DNA of 64,000 bases from the NCBI RefSeq assembly GCF_001887355.1, contig NZ_MPIN01000003.1, positions 298,615-362,614 of the forward strand. The letters are read 5' to 3'. The translations under genes were made by a program, and so were the position numbers. Numbering within the stretch: position 1 is the stretch's first letter; each line of letters opens with the position of its first letter. Shown piece after piece: positions 1 through 8,327 of the stretch. Source of the DNA: Cystobacter ferrugineus (GTDB lineage Bacteria; Myxococcota; Myxococcia; Myxococcales; Myxococcaceae). Below the pieces are notes generated by a model. That model made no database searches, was not told where the DNA came from, and was given only the letters and a program-made list of their open reading frames with translations.

Positions 1-408
1 CTGCTGATGAGCGAGCGGGCCCTGAAGGCTTCCGGTGCCACGCCCCTGGCGCGCTGTGCGAGCAACGCCAGCGCGGGCGTGGATCCCCAGTACATGGGCG
101 TGGGCCCCATCCCCGCCGCGACCAAGGCCCTGGCGCGCGTGGGCTGGAAGGCGGATGAGCTGGATTTGACGGAACTGAACGAGGCCTTCGCGGCCCAGGC
201 ACTCGCATGCATCCGGGAGCTGGGATTGGCCCCCGAGCGCGTCAACGTCAACGGCGGCGGCATCGCCCTGGGCCATCCCCTGGGCTCGAGCGGCGCGCGC
301 ATCGTCACCACCCTGGTGCACGAGATGAAGCGGCGCGGCGCCAAGCGGGGACTCGCCACGCTCTGCGTTGGCGTCGGACAAGGGCTCGCCCTCACCCTGG
401 AGCGCTGA
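1..408 (+). CDS. Thiolase (acetyl-CoA acetyltransferase), C-terminal part, cut by window edge
   Basis: The reading frame is open from the first base, so the gene starts outside the window. What remains is the C-terminal thiolase domain. It carries the NEAFAA segment, the [10 protein letters not shown] loop with the active-site His, and the C-terminal CVGVGQG motif whose Cys acts as the acid/base in the Claisen condensation. Thiolases either join two acetyl-CoA units or cleave 3-ketoacyl-CoA in beta-oxidation; the C-terminal part does not tell which. About two thirds of a usual 390-residue enzyme is missing upstream. The family call is secure, the substrate is not. Confidence 0.93.
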   Translation: MLMSERALKASGATPLARCASNASAGVDPQYMGVGPIPAATKALARVGWKADELDLTELNEAFAAQALACIRELGLAPERVNVNGGGIALGHPLGSSGARIVTTLVHEMKRRGAKRGLATLCVGVGQGLALTLER

Positions 409-769
409 CGGGGTCCGCTCACGGACGGAAGAGCCACGACACGGGGGCAACCCTCGCTACTTGCTGCGGGTTTGCCGCTGAAGGGCTCCGGGGGAAGAGC
501 AACCCTGGAGTATGGCCACCGTCTTCTTCCAAGCCGTGAGCCAGGAGTTCTCCGGATTCACATTGTTTTTCCGGAATCCTTTTTATCCAATTGACGAGAG
601 CATGAGAGTTCGCGCACACTCCGCGCCGTTGCTTGTTTGGGTGAACAGTGATGCGTTGGATGAATTTGAGAAAGAAACAACTCAGCCTGCGCGGCTCACC
701 CCACGGAGACAGCAACACGAGGCTTGGACCTCGGGTTCGAGCGCATCCTCAGAACAGGAGAAGTCAACT
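409..769. other. Intergenic stretch with terminator-like hairpin
   Basis: No gene is supported here. The stretch is visibly lower in GC than its flanks and contains the hairpin listed at 554-584 and the leader of the lectin gene. ORFs crossing it have no plausible start or family. Confidence 0.5.
554..584 (+). terminator. Possible rho-independent terminator
   Basis: Arms GGATTC (554-559) and GAATCC (574-579) are complementary and are followed directly by five T residues (580-584). The loop of 14 bases is long and the stem short, so strength is doubtful. It lies about 145 bases after the thiolase stop and could end that transcript. Confidence 0.35.
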
Positions 770-1402
770 GTGAATAAAGCAATTGCTGGGATGATGTTCT
801 TGGTGGCGGCCCTGGTGTCGCTCAACGCCTCCGCAGCCTCATACACCAGGAGCATCTCCAGCCCGAATGGCCTGTATCAGGGCGACATGATCATCTCGCA
901 AAACGGCCAGTACAGGTTGCTGCTTCAGCACGATGGAAACCTCGTTGTCTCTCGCATTGCCGACAACGCGCTGGTCTGGGCGAATTACGCGTTTGGCACC
1001 ACGGCCGTTATCGTGCAACCCGACGGCAATTTCGTTGCATATGACACGAACGGGGCGGCCGTCTGGAACACCGGGACGTGGGGCAAGGCGGGCACGGGTT
1101 CAATGCCAGTACGGCTCTACCTCGAGGATAATGGATCGCTCGCGCTTTACAACACCAGCGGCTCCCTGCTCTGGTCAACAGCCGGGGTCCAACCGCAGCC
1201 GTACTGCGGCGACGGCACCTGCGGTCTCGGCGAGAATTCCTCCACCTGCCCGCGTGACTGCCCCTCGTACTGCGGCGACGGCGTCTGCCGTCTCTTCGAG
1301 AATTCCTCCACCTGCCCGATCGACTGCCCCTCGTACTGCGGCAACGGCTATTGCGACGCGTTCGAGACCCGGAACTACTGCCCGAGCGACTGCCCCTTCT
1401 AA
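770..1402 (+). CDS. Secreted bulb-type lectin with three Cys-rich repeats
   Basis: A GTG start at 770 is preceded by AGGAG at a good distance and opens a signal peptide (about residues 1-23, ending ASA), so I prefer it to the longer frame. Residues 30-138 form a B-lectin (monocot mannose-binding) fold with three beta-prism strands of the QxDxNxVxY type: LQHDGNLVV, VQPDGNFVAYD and the looser LEDNGSLALY. Residues 145-208 hold three tandem 22-residue units of the pattern YCGDGxCxxxENSxxCPxDC, probably disulfide-bonded. The first lectin site keeps D and N but not the final Tyr, so only some sites may bind sugar. It is likely a secreted or surface sugar-binding protein; the ligand is unknown. Confidence 0.8.
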   Translation: MNKAIAGMMFLVAALVSLNASAASYTRSISSPNGLYQGDMIISQNGQYRLLLQHDGNLVVSRIADNALVWANYAFGTTAVIVQPDGNFVAYDTNGAAVWNTGTWGKAGTGSMPVRLYLEDNGSLALYNTSGSLLWSTAGVQPQPYCGDGTCGLGENSSTCPRDCPSYCGDGVCRLFENSSTCPIDCPSYCGNGYCDAFETRNYCPSDCPF

Positions 1403-1521
1403 GAGTCTGTTTCGGTAGGAGCGCGTGGACCCTGATGATGATGTCTGGCGCGAAGTGCGGCATCGTCAGATAGGTGTCCTCGCGCTTCTGTCCGGGATAG
1501 GTGTCAAAGAAGTTGAAAGAC

Positions 1522-2150
1522 TCAACCCGGCAGCCTCTCTTCTTCACTCTTCCCCACCCAACACGGCAGCGGCGCTACCTCCAACTCCACCGGCTCGGCC
1601 CACTGCTCGGCGAAGCGCCCCTCCCCCTCCGCCCTGCTCCCACTGCCGCGTTTGCTCCAGCGCTTCGTCCAGTTGAACCAATGGAAGAGCCGCCGCGCCG
1701 CTCCCAGCAACTGCGGCAGGCACGTGAGGCCCCGCCACTGGGCGCACTTCTCCACCAAGCCTTCCTTCACCCCATGGGCGAGCACGTAGCGCAGCCGACC
1801 CACCAGCGCCGTGTCGTCCAGCACCGGCTCGGCCGAGTAGCGCCGCTCCCAGAAGCCTCCACTCCAGTCCACCAACCGCCCCACCTTCTTGGAGAGATTG
1901 GCGCGCAGGTACTGCATGAAGGAGGCGAGGGACGCCCACGAGCCCACACCAGCAGATGGAAGTGATTGGAGGCGAAGGTGAAAGCGTGTAGCCGCACGCC
2001 GCCCGCACTGTGTTGCACCGCTTTGGCCAACACGCCTCCCACCACCTCGTTCACCTCCGGGCTGGGGCGCAGCAGCATTCGCCCCTGGAAACACCTGGAC
2101 GTCTGGAAGCCGTGACGCTCCTGCCGTGAAGGCAACACTGCCCTGCCCGC
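1522..2150 (-). pseudogene. REP-associated (IS200-like, Y1) transposase, frameshifted relic
   Basis: The minus strand encodes two pieces of one protein in different frames. The N-terminal piece (about 2110 down to 1935) reads LRPSPEVNEVVGG and then FASNHFHLLVWARG, which contains the HxH metal-binding motif of Y1 transposases. The C-terminal piece (about 1935 down to 1540) continues as SFMQYLRANLSKKVG and GFWERRYSAEPVLDD, typical of the REP-associated tyrosine transposase family. The frame shifts near 1930. No proper start is visible upstream, so it is inactive. A shorter scar of the same element sits at 6177-6239. Exact ends are uncertain. Confidence 0.75.
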
Positions 2151-2212
2151 CCGAGGGCTACAGCGACCGCGCGCACGCTGCCAGAGTCGTCGGCATGTCA
2201 AGACGATGCGGG

Positions 2213-3148
2213 TCAGAGGAGATCGGAGAAGTCCGGGGCGCGCGCGCTCAGGAAGGCCATCAGCGTGGCGAGACGACCGGGCGTCAGCCGGCGCTCCCGG
2301 CGCAGCATGACCACGCTCGCGGCGGCGCCGCGGAAATCGGCGAGGAGCTCGACCGCCGCGCCGTTCCGGAGCGAGGCGGCCGCGAGGTAGAGCGGGACGC
2401 ATGCGATGCCGCCGCCCGCGAGCATCGTACCCCAGACGGCGTCGCCGTCGTCGAACGCGAACCGCGCCCGTGGCTCGTAGCTCCCCCCGGTCGTGTCGAC
2501 CACCGTCCGGTGGGGCCAGGGCTGGATCTGTCCGCTCTGGGGGTTCCGGAACCTGATGAGGTCGTGCTCGTCGAGCTCCGCGATCGTCCGCGGCGCGGGT
2601 CGCCGGGCGAGGTAGCTCGGCGCGGCGCAGATCACCCACGGGCACGTGAACCAGGTTTGATGGATGTGGCCTGGCAGACCGACGAGGGAGCCGGATCGGA
2701 TCGCGAGGTCGATGCCGTTGTCGGCAAGATCGAGGACCTCGTTCGTCGCGCGGACGTCGAGCTGGATCTCGGGATGAAGCCGCGCGAGCTCGCCGAGCAT
2801 CGGCACGAGGACGTGCCGGACGAACCCCACCGCCGCGGTGAGGCGCACGACGCCGGCGTCGCCGCTGCCTCTGGCATGCCCGGCCGCTTCCTCGAAGGCC
2901 TCCGCCGCGCGCACGGCCTCGCGCGCCGGCTCGAGCAGCGCCTCTCCGGCTTCGGTGAGAGAAAGCGCGTGGGTCGACCGGTGGAGGAGCCGCACGCCGG
3001 CGCCCTCCTCGAGCCGGGTGATCGCCTTCGACACGCTCGCCGCCGACATCCCGAGGCGGCGACCGGCCTCGGCGACCGAGCCGGCGTCCACCACGGCGAT
3101 GAAGCATCGCAGCTGCGGAACGGAGACCTCGAAGTCGATGGCGCTCAT
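2213..3148 (-). CDS. LysR-family transcriptional regulator
   Basis: This 311-residue protein has a winged helix-turn-helix at about residues 8-66 (QLRCFIAVVDAGSVAEAGRR, then SVSKAITRLEE) and a LysR substrate-binding domain after residue 90 (LDVRATNEVLDLADNGIDLAI). The LGMSAASVSKAI form is close to the CrgA/DmlR-type branch. The ATG at 3148 places the helix-turn-helix at the very N-terminus, as in the family; longer frames only add low-complexity sequence. It is divergent from the NTF2-like/DUF1330 pair with about 126 bp between starts, the classic LysR arrangement, so it probably controls that pair. The effector is unknown. Confidence 0.92.
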   Translation of the reverse strand: MSAIDFEVSVPQLRCFIAVVDAGSVAEAGRRLGMSAASVSKAITRLEEGAGVRLLHRSTHALSLTEAGEALLEPAREAVRAAEAFEEAAGHARGSGDAGVVRLTAAVGFVRHVLVPMLGELARLHPEIQLDVRATNEVLDLADNGIDLAIRSGSLVGLPGHIHQTWFTCPWVICAAPSYLARRPAPRTIAELDEHDLIRFRNPQSGQIQPWPHRTVVDTTGGSYEPRARFAFDDGDAVWGTMLAGGGIACVPLYLAAASLRNGAAVELLADFRGAAASVVMLRRERRLTPGRLATLMAFLSARAPDFSDLL

Positions 3149-3274
3149 GGACCGCCGTGTACCGCGCGAGCTCCGGGCACCGCAAGGGCGCGGGCGATCC
3201 TCGTCTCGGCCGGGCTCTTCCTCGCGACGGGCTGCGCCGCTACCGCACATCCGACGCCCACGGTGCGCACCTCG

Positions 3275-3664
3275 ATGACGGAGCAGATCGCGACGACGGA
3301 CTTCCGCGTGGCCACGTACGAGACGTACCTCTCCGCGTGGACGGCGATCCCGGACGACCGACGGCTGCATCTGCTGCAGGCGAGCGTGACGGAGGGGGTC
3401 GTCTTCACGAACCCCACGAAACCGCGGACCGGCATCGACGACGTGGCAGACCACCTCAGGGCCTTCCAGACGCGGAGCCCGGGCGGCTCCTTCCGCCTCG
3501 TTGCGATGCTCGGCTGGGAAGACAACGCCATCGCCACCTGGCAGTTCGTCGACGCCGCGGGGAACGCTGGCTTCACGGGCTACGACGTCCTCGCCTTCGA
3601 CGGCGAGCATCGCATCAAGAGCATCCTCCTCTTCAGCAACGTGCCGAAGCAGACTCTCAAGTAA
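3275..3664 (+). CDS. SnoaL/NTF2-like small protein
   Basis: A 129-residue alpha+beta-barrel-like protein. It carries YLSAWTAIPDDRRLHLLQAS at the N-terminus, VFTNPTKPRTGIDDVADHL in the middle and a final strand pair around GFTGYDVLAFDGEHRI, matching SnoaL-like polyketide-cyclase or ketosteroid-isomerase folds. The ATG at 3275 (MTEQ) is the only credible start, although the Shine-Dalgarno is poor. Oddly, the same frame upstream (about 3190-3240) reads like a lipoprotein signal (AILVSAGLFLATGC) but has no ATG, GTG or TTG to begin it. It is followed after 14 bp by the DUF1330 gene and is probably under control of the divergent LysR protein. Confidence 0.75.
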   Translation: MTEQIATTDFRVATYETYLSAWTAIPDDRRLHLLQASVTEGVVFTNPTKPRTGIDDVADHLRAFQTRSPGGSFRLVAMLGWEDNAIATWQFVDAAGNAGFTGYDVLAFDGEHRIKSILLFSNVPKQTLK

Positions 3665-3678
3665 CGAAAGGAATCCAA

Positions 3679-4047
3679 ATGATTGCGTTCACTCCCGCCG
3701 ATCTCGATCGCTTCCTCCGCGAGGACGACGGCGCGCCGGTCATCATGCTCAACCTGCTCCGCTTCCGCCCCGACGGCGGACGGGAGCGCTACCTCGAATA
3801 CCTGCAGATGGCGGGTCCGCTCGTCGCGCGCTACGGCGCGGAGATCCTCTACGCGGGCGACGGCATGACACCGCTCGCGGCGGAGCCGGGCCAGGCCTGG
3901 GACACCGTCGCCCTGGTCCGCTATCCGAGCCGGCGCGCCTTCGCGGACATGCTCGCCGATCCGCAGTACGCGGTCGCCGATCCCGTACGCAAGTCGGCGC
4001 TCTCGGAGGCGGTCCTGCAGCCCACGCGTAGTATTCCGCCGGCCTGA
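3679..4047 (+). CDS. DUF1330 domain protein
   Basis: A 122-residue protein starting at an ATG with AAAGGA eight bases upstream. It has the DUF1330 ferredoxin-like pattern: VIMLNLLRFRPDGGRERYLEY, a central strand with GAEILYAGDG, and a C-terminal half around VALVRYPSRRAFADMLADPQY. DUF1330 proteins are small dimeric alpha/beta barrels of unknown function. It lies 14 bp after the SnoaL-like gene, so the two are probably one operon and may act on the same small molecule. Confidence 0.85.
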   Translation: MIAFTPADLDRFLREDDGAPVIMLNLLRFRPDGGRERYLEYLQMAGPLVARYGAEILYAGDGMTPLAAEPGQAWDTVALVRYPSRRAFADMLADPQYAVADPVRKSALSEAVLQPTRSIPPA

Positions 4048-4059
4048 GCGTACGAAAGC

Positions 4060-4092
4060 GAAACGCCGCGGTCGTCTCGAACCGCGGCGCTT
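4060..4092 (+). terminator. Stem-loop terminator after DUF1330 gene
   Basis: Perfect 9-bp arms CGCCGCGGT (4064-4072) and ACCGCGGCG (4081-4089) flank an 8-base loop, with A residues on the left and TT on the right. It lies 17 bases past the stop codon and could work in both directions. Confidence 0.6.
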
Positions 4093-4246
4093 CATCGGTC
4101 CATATCAGGACGTGCGTTTCAGGCCTGCTTCTCGTGATTGCTAGTCATGGTCTCGGCGTTGAGCAGGCGCCCTTGTCGCGGTATGAACTCGCAGGTGCGC
4201 CGGCCGCATTGGATGTTTCCCGCGGAGGTTTCCCGCGAAGGACGCG

Positions 4247-6049
4247 TTACTCTCCGGACGCCTTGAAGATGAACGGGTAGGTGACGACCACCGAGCCACC
4301 GCCCTGGGGCTTGGGGAACGTCCAGGTGCTCACTCGGCCGGCCACGCACTGCTCCAGCTCGGAGTTACCCGCCGTGGACTGGACCGCGTTCGACGTCACC
4401 ACGTTGCCCTCGGTGGCGATGGTGAAGCGGATGGCCACCTTGCCGCCCAGCTTCGGAAAGCGGTTGAGCAGGCTTTCGTAGCAGAAGCGGATCTGCCCGC
4501 GGTTGCGATGGATGACCTGGCGCACGAGCTCCTTGTCGAGCGAGCCGCTCACCGTGGCGTCCTCGGCCGCGATGCCCACTTCCACGCTCTGCTTGGTGCG
4601 GCCGAGGCCGCCGACGCTGCTGCCATAGCCGTCCTTGCCACCGCCACGGCCCGTGGTGCCCACCGCGCCGATGTCCACCACGTCCATGGAGCCCGCGCCC
4701 CCCCCGCCGCCGCCCCTGATACGCAGGCCATCGATGCTGGTCGTGCCCACCCTGACGCCGACCATGTTACCCATGACGACCTTGAGGTTGGTGTTCATCC
4801 TGCCGTCGAAGAGGCCCGCCACGCTCTTTTTGTCACCGAAGATCCCCTTCACCACGTCCCTGACCGTGTTTTGCTTGTCGGGCCTGATCGGAGTCGAGGC
4901 GGACTTGAGCCTCTCCTTCTTGACGACCTGGGTGCCGTCCCTGCGAGCCGCCTTCTCCTTCTTGGCCGTCTTCTCCGCCTTCTGCGCGTCGAGTTTCTCC
5001 AGGAACTTGTTCTTCTGCGTCTCTGGAGGCTTCACGATGAACTTGGCGATGCGCGAGTTGTTGTCCGCGAGTTCATCCGCGTAGTTGTCGCCCGCCGCGG
5101 CCAGGTTGGACGCGCTGATGACGAACATCGACGCGATGAAGAAGAGCACCAGGAGGATGTTGATGACCGGGAAGTCCAGCGACTCGCCCAGCGGCGCCCA
5201 GGCGCGCTTGGGCACGGACTCGTAGCAGGCCTCCAGCGTCACGCCGCCCAGGTCCACCGCCAGGAAGTCGTCCGCCTCGAGCATGAGTGCGTAGGCGTCG
5301 CCCTCGTGCGAGGCCTTGCCGGACTCGATGACCGCCTCGAGGTCCAGCGTCTCTCCCTTACGGATGAGCTCGCCCTTCATCTTGCCCGTGAAGAGCACCG
5401 TGTAGGACTGGCCGTCCGAGCGCATCACCTCGAAGCGCTCCCCGCCGAGCTTGGAGTCGCCCATGACGAAGTCCACGTCCTTGGCGCTGCCCACGGAGAA
5501 CACGCGCTTCTGGCCCGGGGCGATGAAGAAGTCGCCCACGCGCTGGTCTCCCCACATGAAGTGCAGGCCCAGACCGACCGGCCCCTTGGACCGTGAGGGC
5601 ACCCGGCGCACGCGGGGCGCGGCCGGCCCGGCCGGAGCCTCCACCGCGGCGGCCTGGGCGAGTGCCGCGTCGGGCGGAGGAGCGCTCGGAGCGGTCGCGG
5701 CGGGCGTGGAGCTCGCGGCGGCCGAGGCGAGGTTCGCCGCGGCGATGGCCGTGGTGTCCTCCATTCGGATGATGGTGCCACCGACCTTGATCTCATCGCC
5801 GAAGGACAGCAGGACCTTGTTCACCCGCTTGCCATTGACGTAGGTGCCCTCGAGACTGCCCATGTCGATGATGGACAGGCTGCCATTGGAGGCAGCCTCG
5901 ATGACGGAGTGGATACGGCTGACCTTCTCGTCGTCCAGGCACAGATGCGCCGAGGCGAGACGGCCAATCTTGATGATGTCGCGCTCGAAGTCCTTGGAGG
6001 TGACCAGGGTGTCACCCTTGAAGACCCGGAGTGTCAAAGGCACGGGCAT
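4247..6049 (-). CDS. FHA domain / transmembrane / AgmX-PglI (TonB-like) C-terminal protein, GltG-like
   Basis: 600 residues in three parts. Residues 1-98 form an FHA phosphothreonine-binding domain with the key residues GR (29-30), SRIH (44-47) and GTYVNG (68-73). After a Pro/Ala linker comes a second beta-rich region (160-275), one membrane helix (about 293-313), a charged Lys-rich stretch (330-380) and a Gly-rich linker. The last 95 residues are an AgmX/PglI-type TonB C-terminal domain with the Cys pair in RFCYESLL and ELEQCV. This layout matches GltG of the Myxococcus gliding (Glt) complex, an inner-membrane protein that reaches through the periplasm. It stands alone here, so it may be a paralogue rather than GltG itself. 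The start has GAGGAA upstream. Confidence 0.85.
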   Translation of the reverse strand: MPVPLTLRVFKGDTLVTSKDFERDIIKIGRLASAHLCLDDEKVSRIHSVIEAASNGSLSIIDMGSLEGTYVNGKRVNKVLLSFGDEIKVGGTIIRMEDTTAIAAANLASAAASSTPAATAPSAPPPDAALAQAAAVEAPAGPAAPRVRRVPSRSKGPVGLGLHFMWGDQRVGDFFIAPGQKRVFSVGSAKDVDFVMGDSKLGGERFEVMRSDGQSYTVLFTGKMKGELIRKGETLDLEAVIESGKASHEGDAYALMLEADDFLAVDLGGVTLEACYESVPKRAWAPLGESLDFPVINILLVLFFIASMFVISASNLAAAGDNYADELADNNSRIAKFIVKPPETQKNKFLEKLDAQKAEKTAKKEKAARRDGTQVVKKERLKSASTPIRPDKQNTVRDVVKGIFGDKKSVAGLFDGRMNTNLKVVMGNMVGVRVGTTSIDGLRIRGGGGGGAGSMDVVDIGAVGTTGRGGGKDGYGSSVGGLGRTKQSVEVGIAAEDATVSGSLDKELVRQVIHRNRGQIRFCYESLLNRFPKLGGKVAIRFTIATEGNVVTSNAVQSTAGNSELEQCVAGRVSTWTFPKPQGGGSVVVTYPFIFKASGE

Positions 6050-6417
6050 TGCGATTCCTCAGGTAGGCCTGCTGCGGCGATGCTTAGGACAACGCGGAGA
6101 GCGGTAGGTTCCCGGCGATTTTCACAACTCGCCGACCGACTGCGCTGCTCTCGTTCCCAAAGAAGGGACTTTTGAAGAGAGATTGGCGCGCAGGTACTGC
6201 ATGAAGGAGGCCTCGTTCACCTCCGGGCTGGGGCGCAGCGGCCAACCACACCCAATCCGCCCCTCGCCCTTCTCCCTTCACCTTTCCGCACCCGCGTTCC
6301 ACCCTCCGCGGCCCCCCTGCCCGTCCTATGCTTCGAACGAGAGGGCGCTCGGATGCTTGACCGGGAAGAAGGGGGTTGCTTCGCTGCCCGGGTCGAGCAT
6401 CGCGACCGGAGGCGACC
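6050..6417. other. Intergenic stretch with transposase scar and divergent leaders
   Basis: Between the divergent FHA and methyltransferase genes. It contains the deleted transposase fragment at 6177-6239 and a C-rich leader before the methyltransferase start. No gene is supported. Confidence 0.5.
6177..6239 (-). pseudogene. Internally deleted scar of the REP-associated transposase
   Basis: Bases 6177-6210 are identical to 1892-1925 and bases 6211-6239 are identical to 2045-2073, both inside the transposase relic at 1522-2150. The 119 bases between these blocks in the longer copy are missing here, and similarity stops at both ends. The scar is therefore a second copy reduced to two joined pieces. 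Confidence 0.85.
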
Positions 6418-7251
6418 ATGGCGGAGCAGAAGGTTCGTCTGACGAAGGAGAAGGAGACGTACCTCGCCACGCTGTACGGCAAGGCGCTGGACGCCGCGGC
6501 CGAGCATCCCATCCTCGGAGACCGGTTCGCCGCGGACGCCGTCGCGCGCATCGCCTACGACTTCAAGGCACTCAAGCTCCCGCGAGGGGGGGAGATCACC
6601 CTGCCGATACGGGCCTGGCACTTCGACCAGTGGACTCGAGCCTTCCTCGCCGCCAACCCCGAGTCGACGGTGCTGCACCTCGGCTGCGGCCTCGACACCC
6701 GCGTGTATCGGATCAACCCGGGGCCGAAGGTGCGCTGGTATGACATCGATTTCCCCGACGTCATCGCCCTGCGCGAGCAGCTCTATCCGGAGCGCGAGGG
6801 TTATCACCTCATCGGCTCCTCGGTGACGGAGCGCTCCTGGCTCGACGCCATCCCCGGAGACACACCGGTGCTCGTCATCGCCGAGGGACTGCTGATGTAC
6901 GTGCACGAGATGGACGGGATCGCGTTGCTCCGGCGCATCACCGAGCGATTCCCGAGCGGTCAGCTCGCGTTCGATGGCTACAGTGCGGGGATGCTGCGCC
7001 TGGTCTCGCGCCTGGCGACGGTGCGCGGCGCGAAGGTCGAGCTCGTGTGGGGAGTCGATGATCCTCACGGCCTCGAGAAACAGGTGCCCAGGCTCCGCCT
7101 CGCCGAGGACGTCTCGTTCCTCACGATGCCCGCCCTCGTCGAGCGGCTGGCCAGGAACGGACTCTCCCGGGCAATACACGGGATGATGGGCCGTCTGCCG
7201 TTCTACCGGCACCTGGTCCGCCATCTGCGCTACGAGTTCTCGGAAGCATAG
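6418..7251 (+). CDS. Class I SAM-dependent methyltransferase, leucine carboxyl methyltransferase family
   Basis: 277 residues starting at an ATG with GGAGG six bases upstream. The SAM-binding motif VLHLGCGLDTRVYRI and the following acidic segment WYDIDFPDVI are diagnostic of the LCM (PPM1/PPM2, PF04072) family, as is the VLVIAEGLLMYVHEMD strand. These enzymes methylate carboxylates of proteins or small molecules; in actinobacteria and myxobacteria many act in secondary metabolism, but no biosynthetic gene adjoins this one. Convergent with the next gene across a strong hairpin. Confidence 0.9.
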   Translation: MAEQKVRLTKEKETYLATLYGKALDAAAEHPILGDRFAADAVARIAYDFKALKLPRGGEITLPIRAWHFDQWTRAFLAANPESTVLHLGCGLDTRVYRINPGPKVRWYDIDFPDVIALREQLYPEREGYHLIGSSVTERSWLDAIPGDTPVLVIAEGLLMYVHEMDGIALLRRITERFPSGQLAFDGYSAGMLRLVSRLATVRGAKVELVWGVDDPHGLEKQVPRLRLAEDVSFLTMPALVERLARNGLSRAIHGMMGRLPFYRHLVRHLRYEFSEA

Positions 7252-7252
7252 C

Positions 7253-7307
7253 ATGCCGCCACAAGTCAGGCACTGAGTCAGCCATACGCAGGCTCGACTG
7301 GCGGCAT
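7253..7307. terminator. Bidirectional terminator hairpin
   Basis: ATGCCGCCA (7253-7261) pairs with TGGCGGCAT (7299-7307), and AGTC/GACT can extend the stem across a small bulge. It lies between two convergent genes and starts within 2 bases of the methyltransferase stop. There is no T tract, which is normal for such high-GC genomes. Confidence 0.55.
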
Positions 7308-7332
7308 TGGCGGGGAGGCAGGACCCGAGGGG

Positions 7333-8148
7333 TCAGGCCTTCACGTGGATTTGATGATCCAGGGCGGTGTACGGGCGGAGGGGATCGCCCTCGGTCTCGT
7401 TGCTCTGGACGCGCCAGGACTGGACGAGCCGGGAGCGGTAGTCGGGCGTGACGGACTGCGGTTCGATCGCCAGGGTCTGGGCCACCACCCGCAGCTCTCC
7501 ACTCACGGGGTTGCGCCACAGGAAGATGAACGTCGTGGGGAGGGCCTTGACGCAGTACTTGTTGTACCAGGCATCGGGCAGGTAATCGCACACCGCCACG
7601 TAGCAGCGCATCGTGCCGGGGAACCGGGCCGTGCCCTGGGGGCCGAACCGCGGATTGCTCCCGGGGCTCTGGTAGTGGAAGCACATGTACTTGCCCTTCT
7701 TCGCGGGCACGGTGTCCGTGACCACGAAGGAGCAGCCATTCATGATGCCCGTGAAGGTGAAGGCGGGCGGGCTGCCCGTATCCACCTGCACCTGACCCAT
7801 GTCGCTGAGCGCCGCGACCGTGCCCGTGAGGTAGGCGAAGTAGTTGCCCTCGATGGGATGGTCCGGCGACTTCGGCCATTCCGGGAGGACCACGTTCTGG
7901 GTCGTGTACTGCTCGAACGTCAGGAGCCGCCGCAGGACGTACTTGTTCGCCTCGATCTTCGTGAGATCGTAGCGGACCTTCGCATCGGCGTCGGTGAGAC
8001 AACTCAGGTTCACGCCCTTGGCGCGCTTGGCGAAGTCCTTCTCGACCAGCTTTCCGAAGATATGGGACTCGGGCTGGTAGTTGATGATCGTGTTCTTCTT
8101 CAGGAACTCGATCGGATTGGAGAGGAATTCGACGTTCGCGGAGGGCAT
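7333..8148 (-). CDS. Unrecognised 271-aa protein with possible Cys/His deamidase signature
   Basis: I do not recognise this family. The protein begins MPSANVEFLSNPIEFLKKN, has no signal peptide or membrane helix, and is predicted soluble. The middle reads AFTFTGIMNGCSFVVT (Cys139) and then GKYMCFHYQSPG (His158): a Gly-Cys at the start of a hydrophobic strand followed 19 residues later by His on the next strand. Toxins of the CNF1/BLF1 Gln-deamidase fold place their catalytic Cys and His in this way, but overall similarity cannot be claimed. The C-terminal half is rich in aromatic strands (FIFLWRNPVSGELRVVAQT). The start ATG at 8148 has only a weak Shine-Dalgarno. It is convergent with the methyltransferase. 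Confidence 0.7.
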   Translation of the reverse strand: MPSANVEFLSNPIEFLKKNTIINYQPESHIFGKLVEKDFAKRAKGVNLSCLTDADAKVRYDLTKIEANKYVLRRLLTFEQYTTQNVVLPEWPKSPDHPIEGNYFAYLTGTVAALSDMGQVQVDTGSPPAFTFTGIMNGCSFVVTDTVPAKKGKYMCFHYQSPGSNPRFGPQGTARFPGTMRCYVAVCDYLPDAWYNKYCVKALPTTFIFLWRNPVSGELRVVAQTLAIEPQSVTPDYRSRLVQSWRVQSNETEGDPLRPYTALDHQIHVKA

Positions 8149-8327
8149 GAAGCCAGGAAGGTAGCACACGGGGATTGCCCCGGAGTAGGCACTCCCAGAG
8201 GGTTGTCCTCGGCTGCTGGCAGGGGAATCCCACCCATGTCCACGCCTCCGCCCGACCGTTGCGCCTCTCTTCGTGCTCGACCACCTGCCGTGGGGCTCGA
8301 GCTCGAAAGAGGCGGGGTACATCGCCT

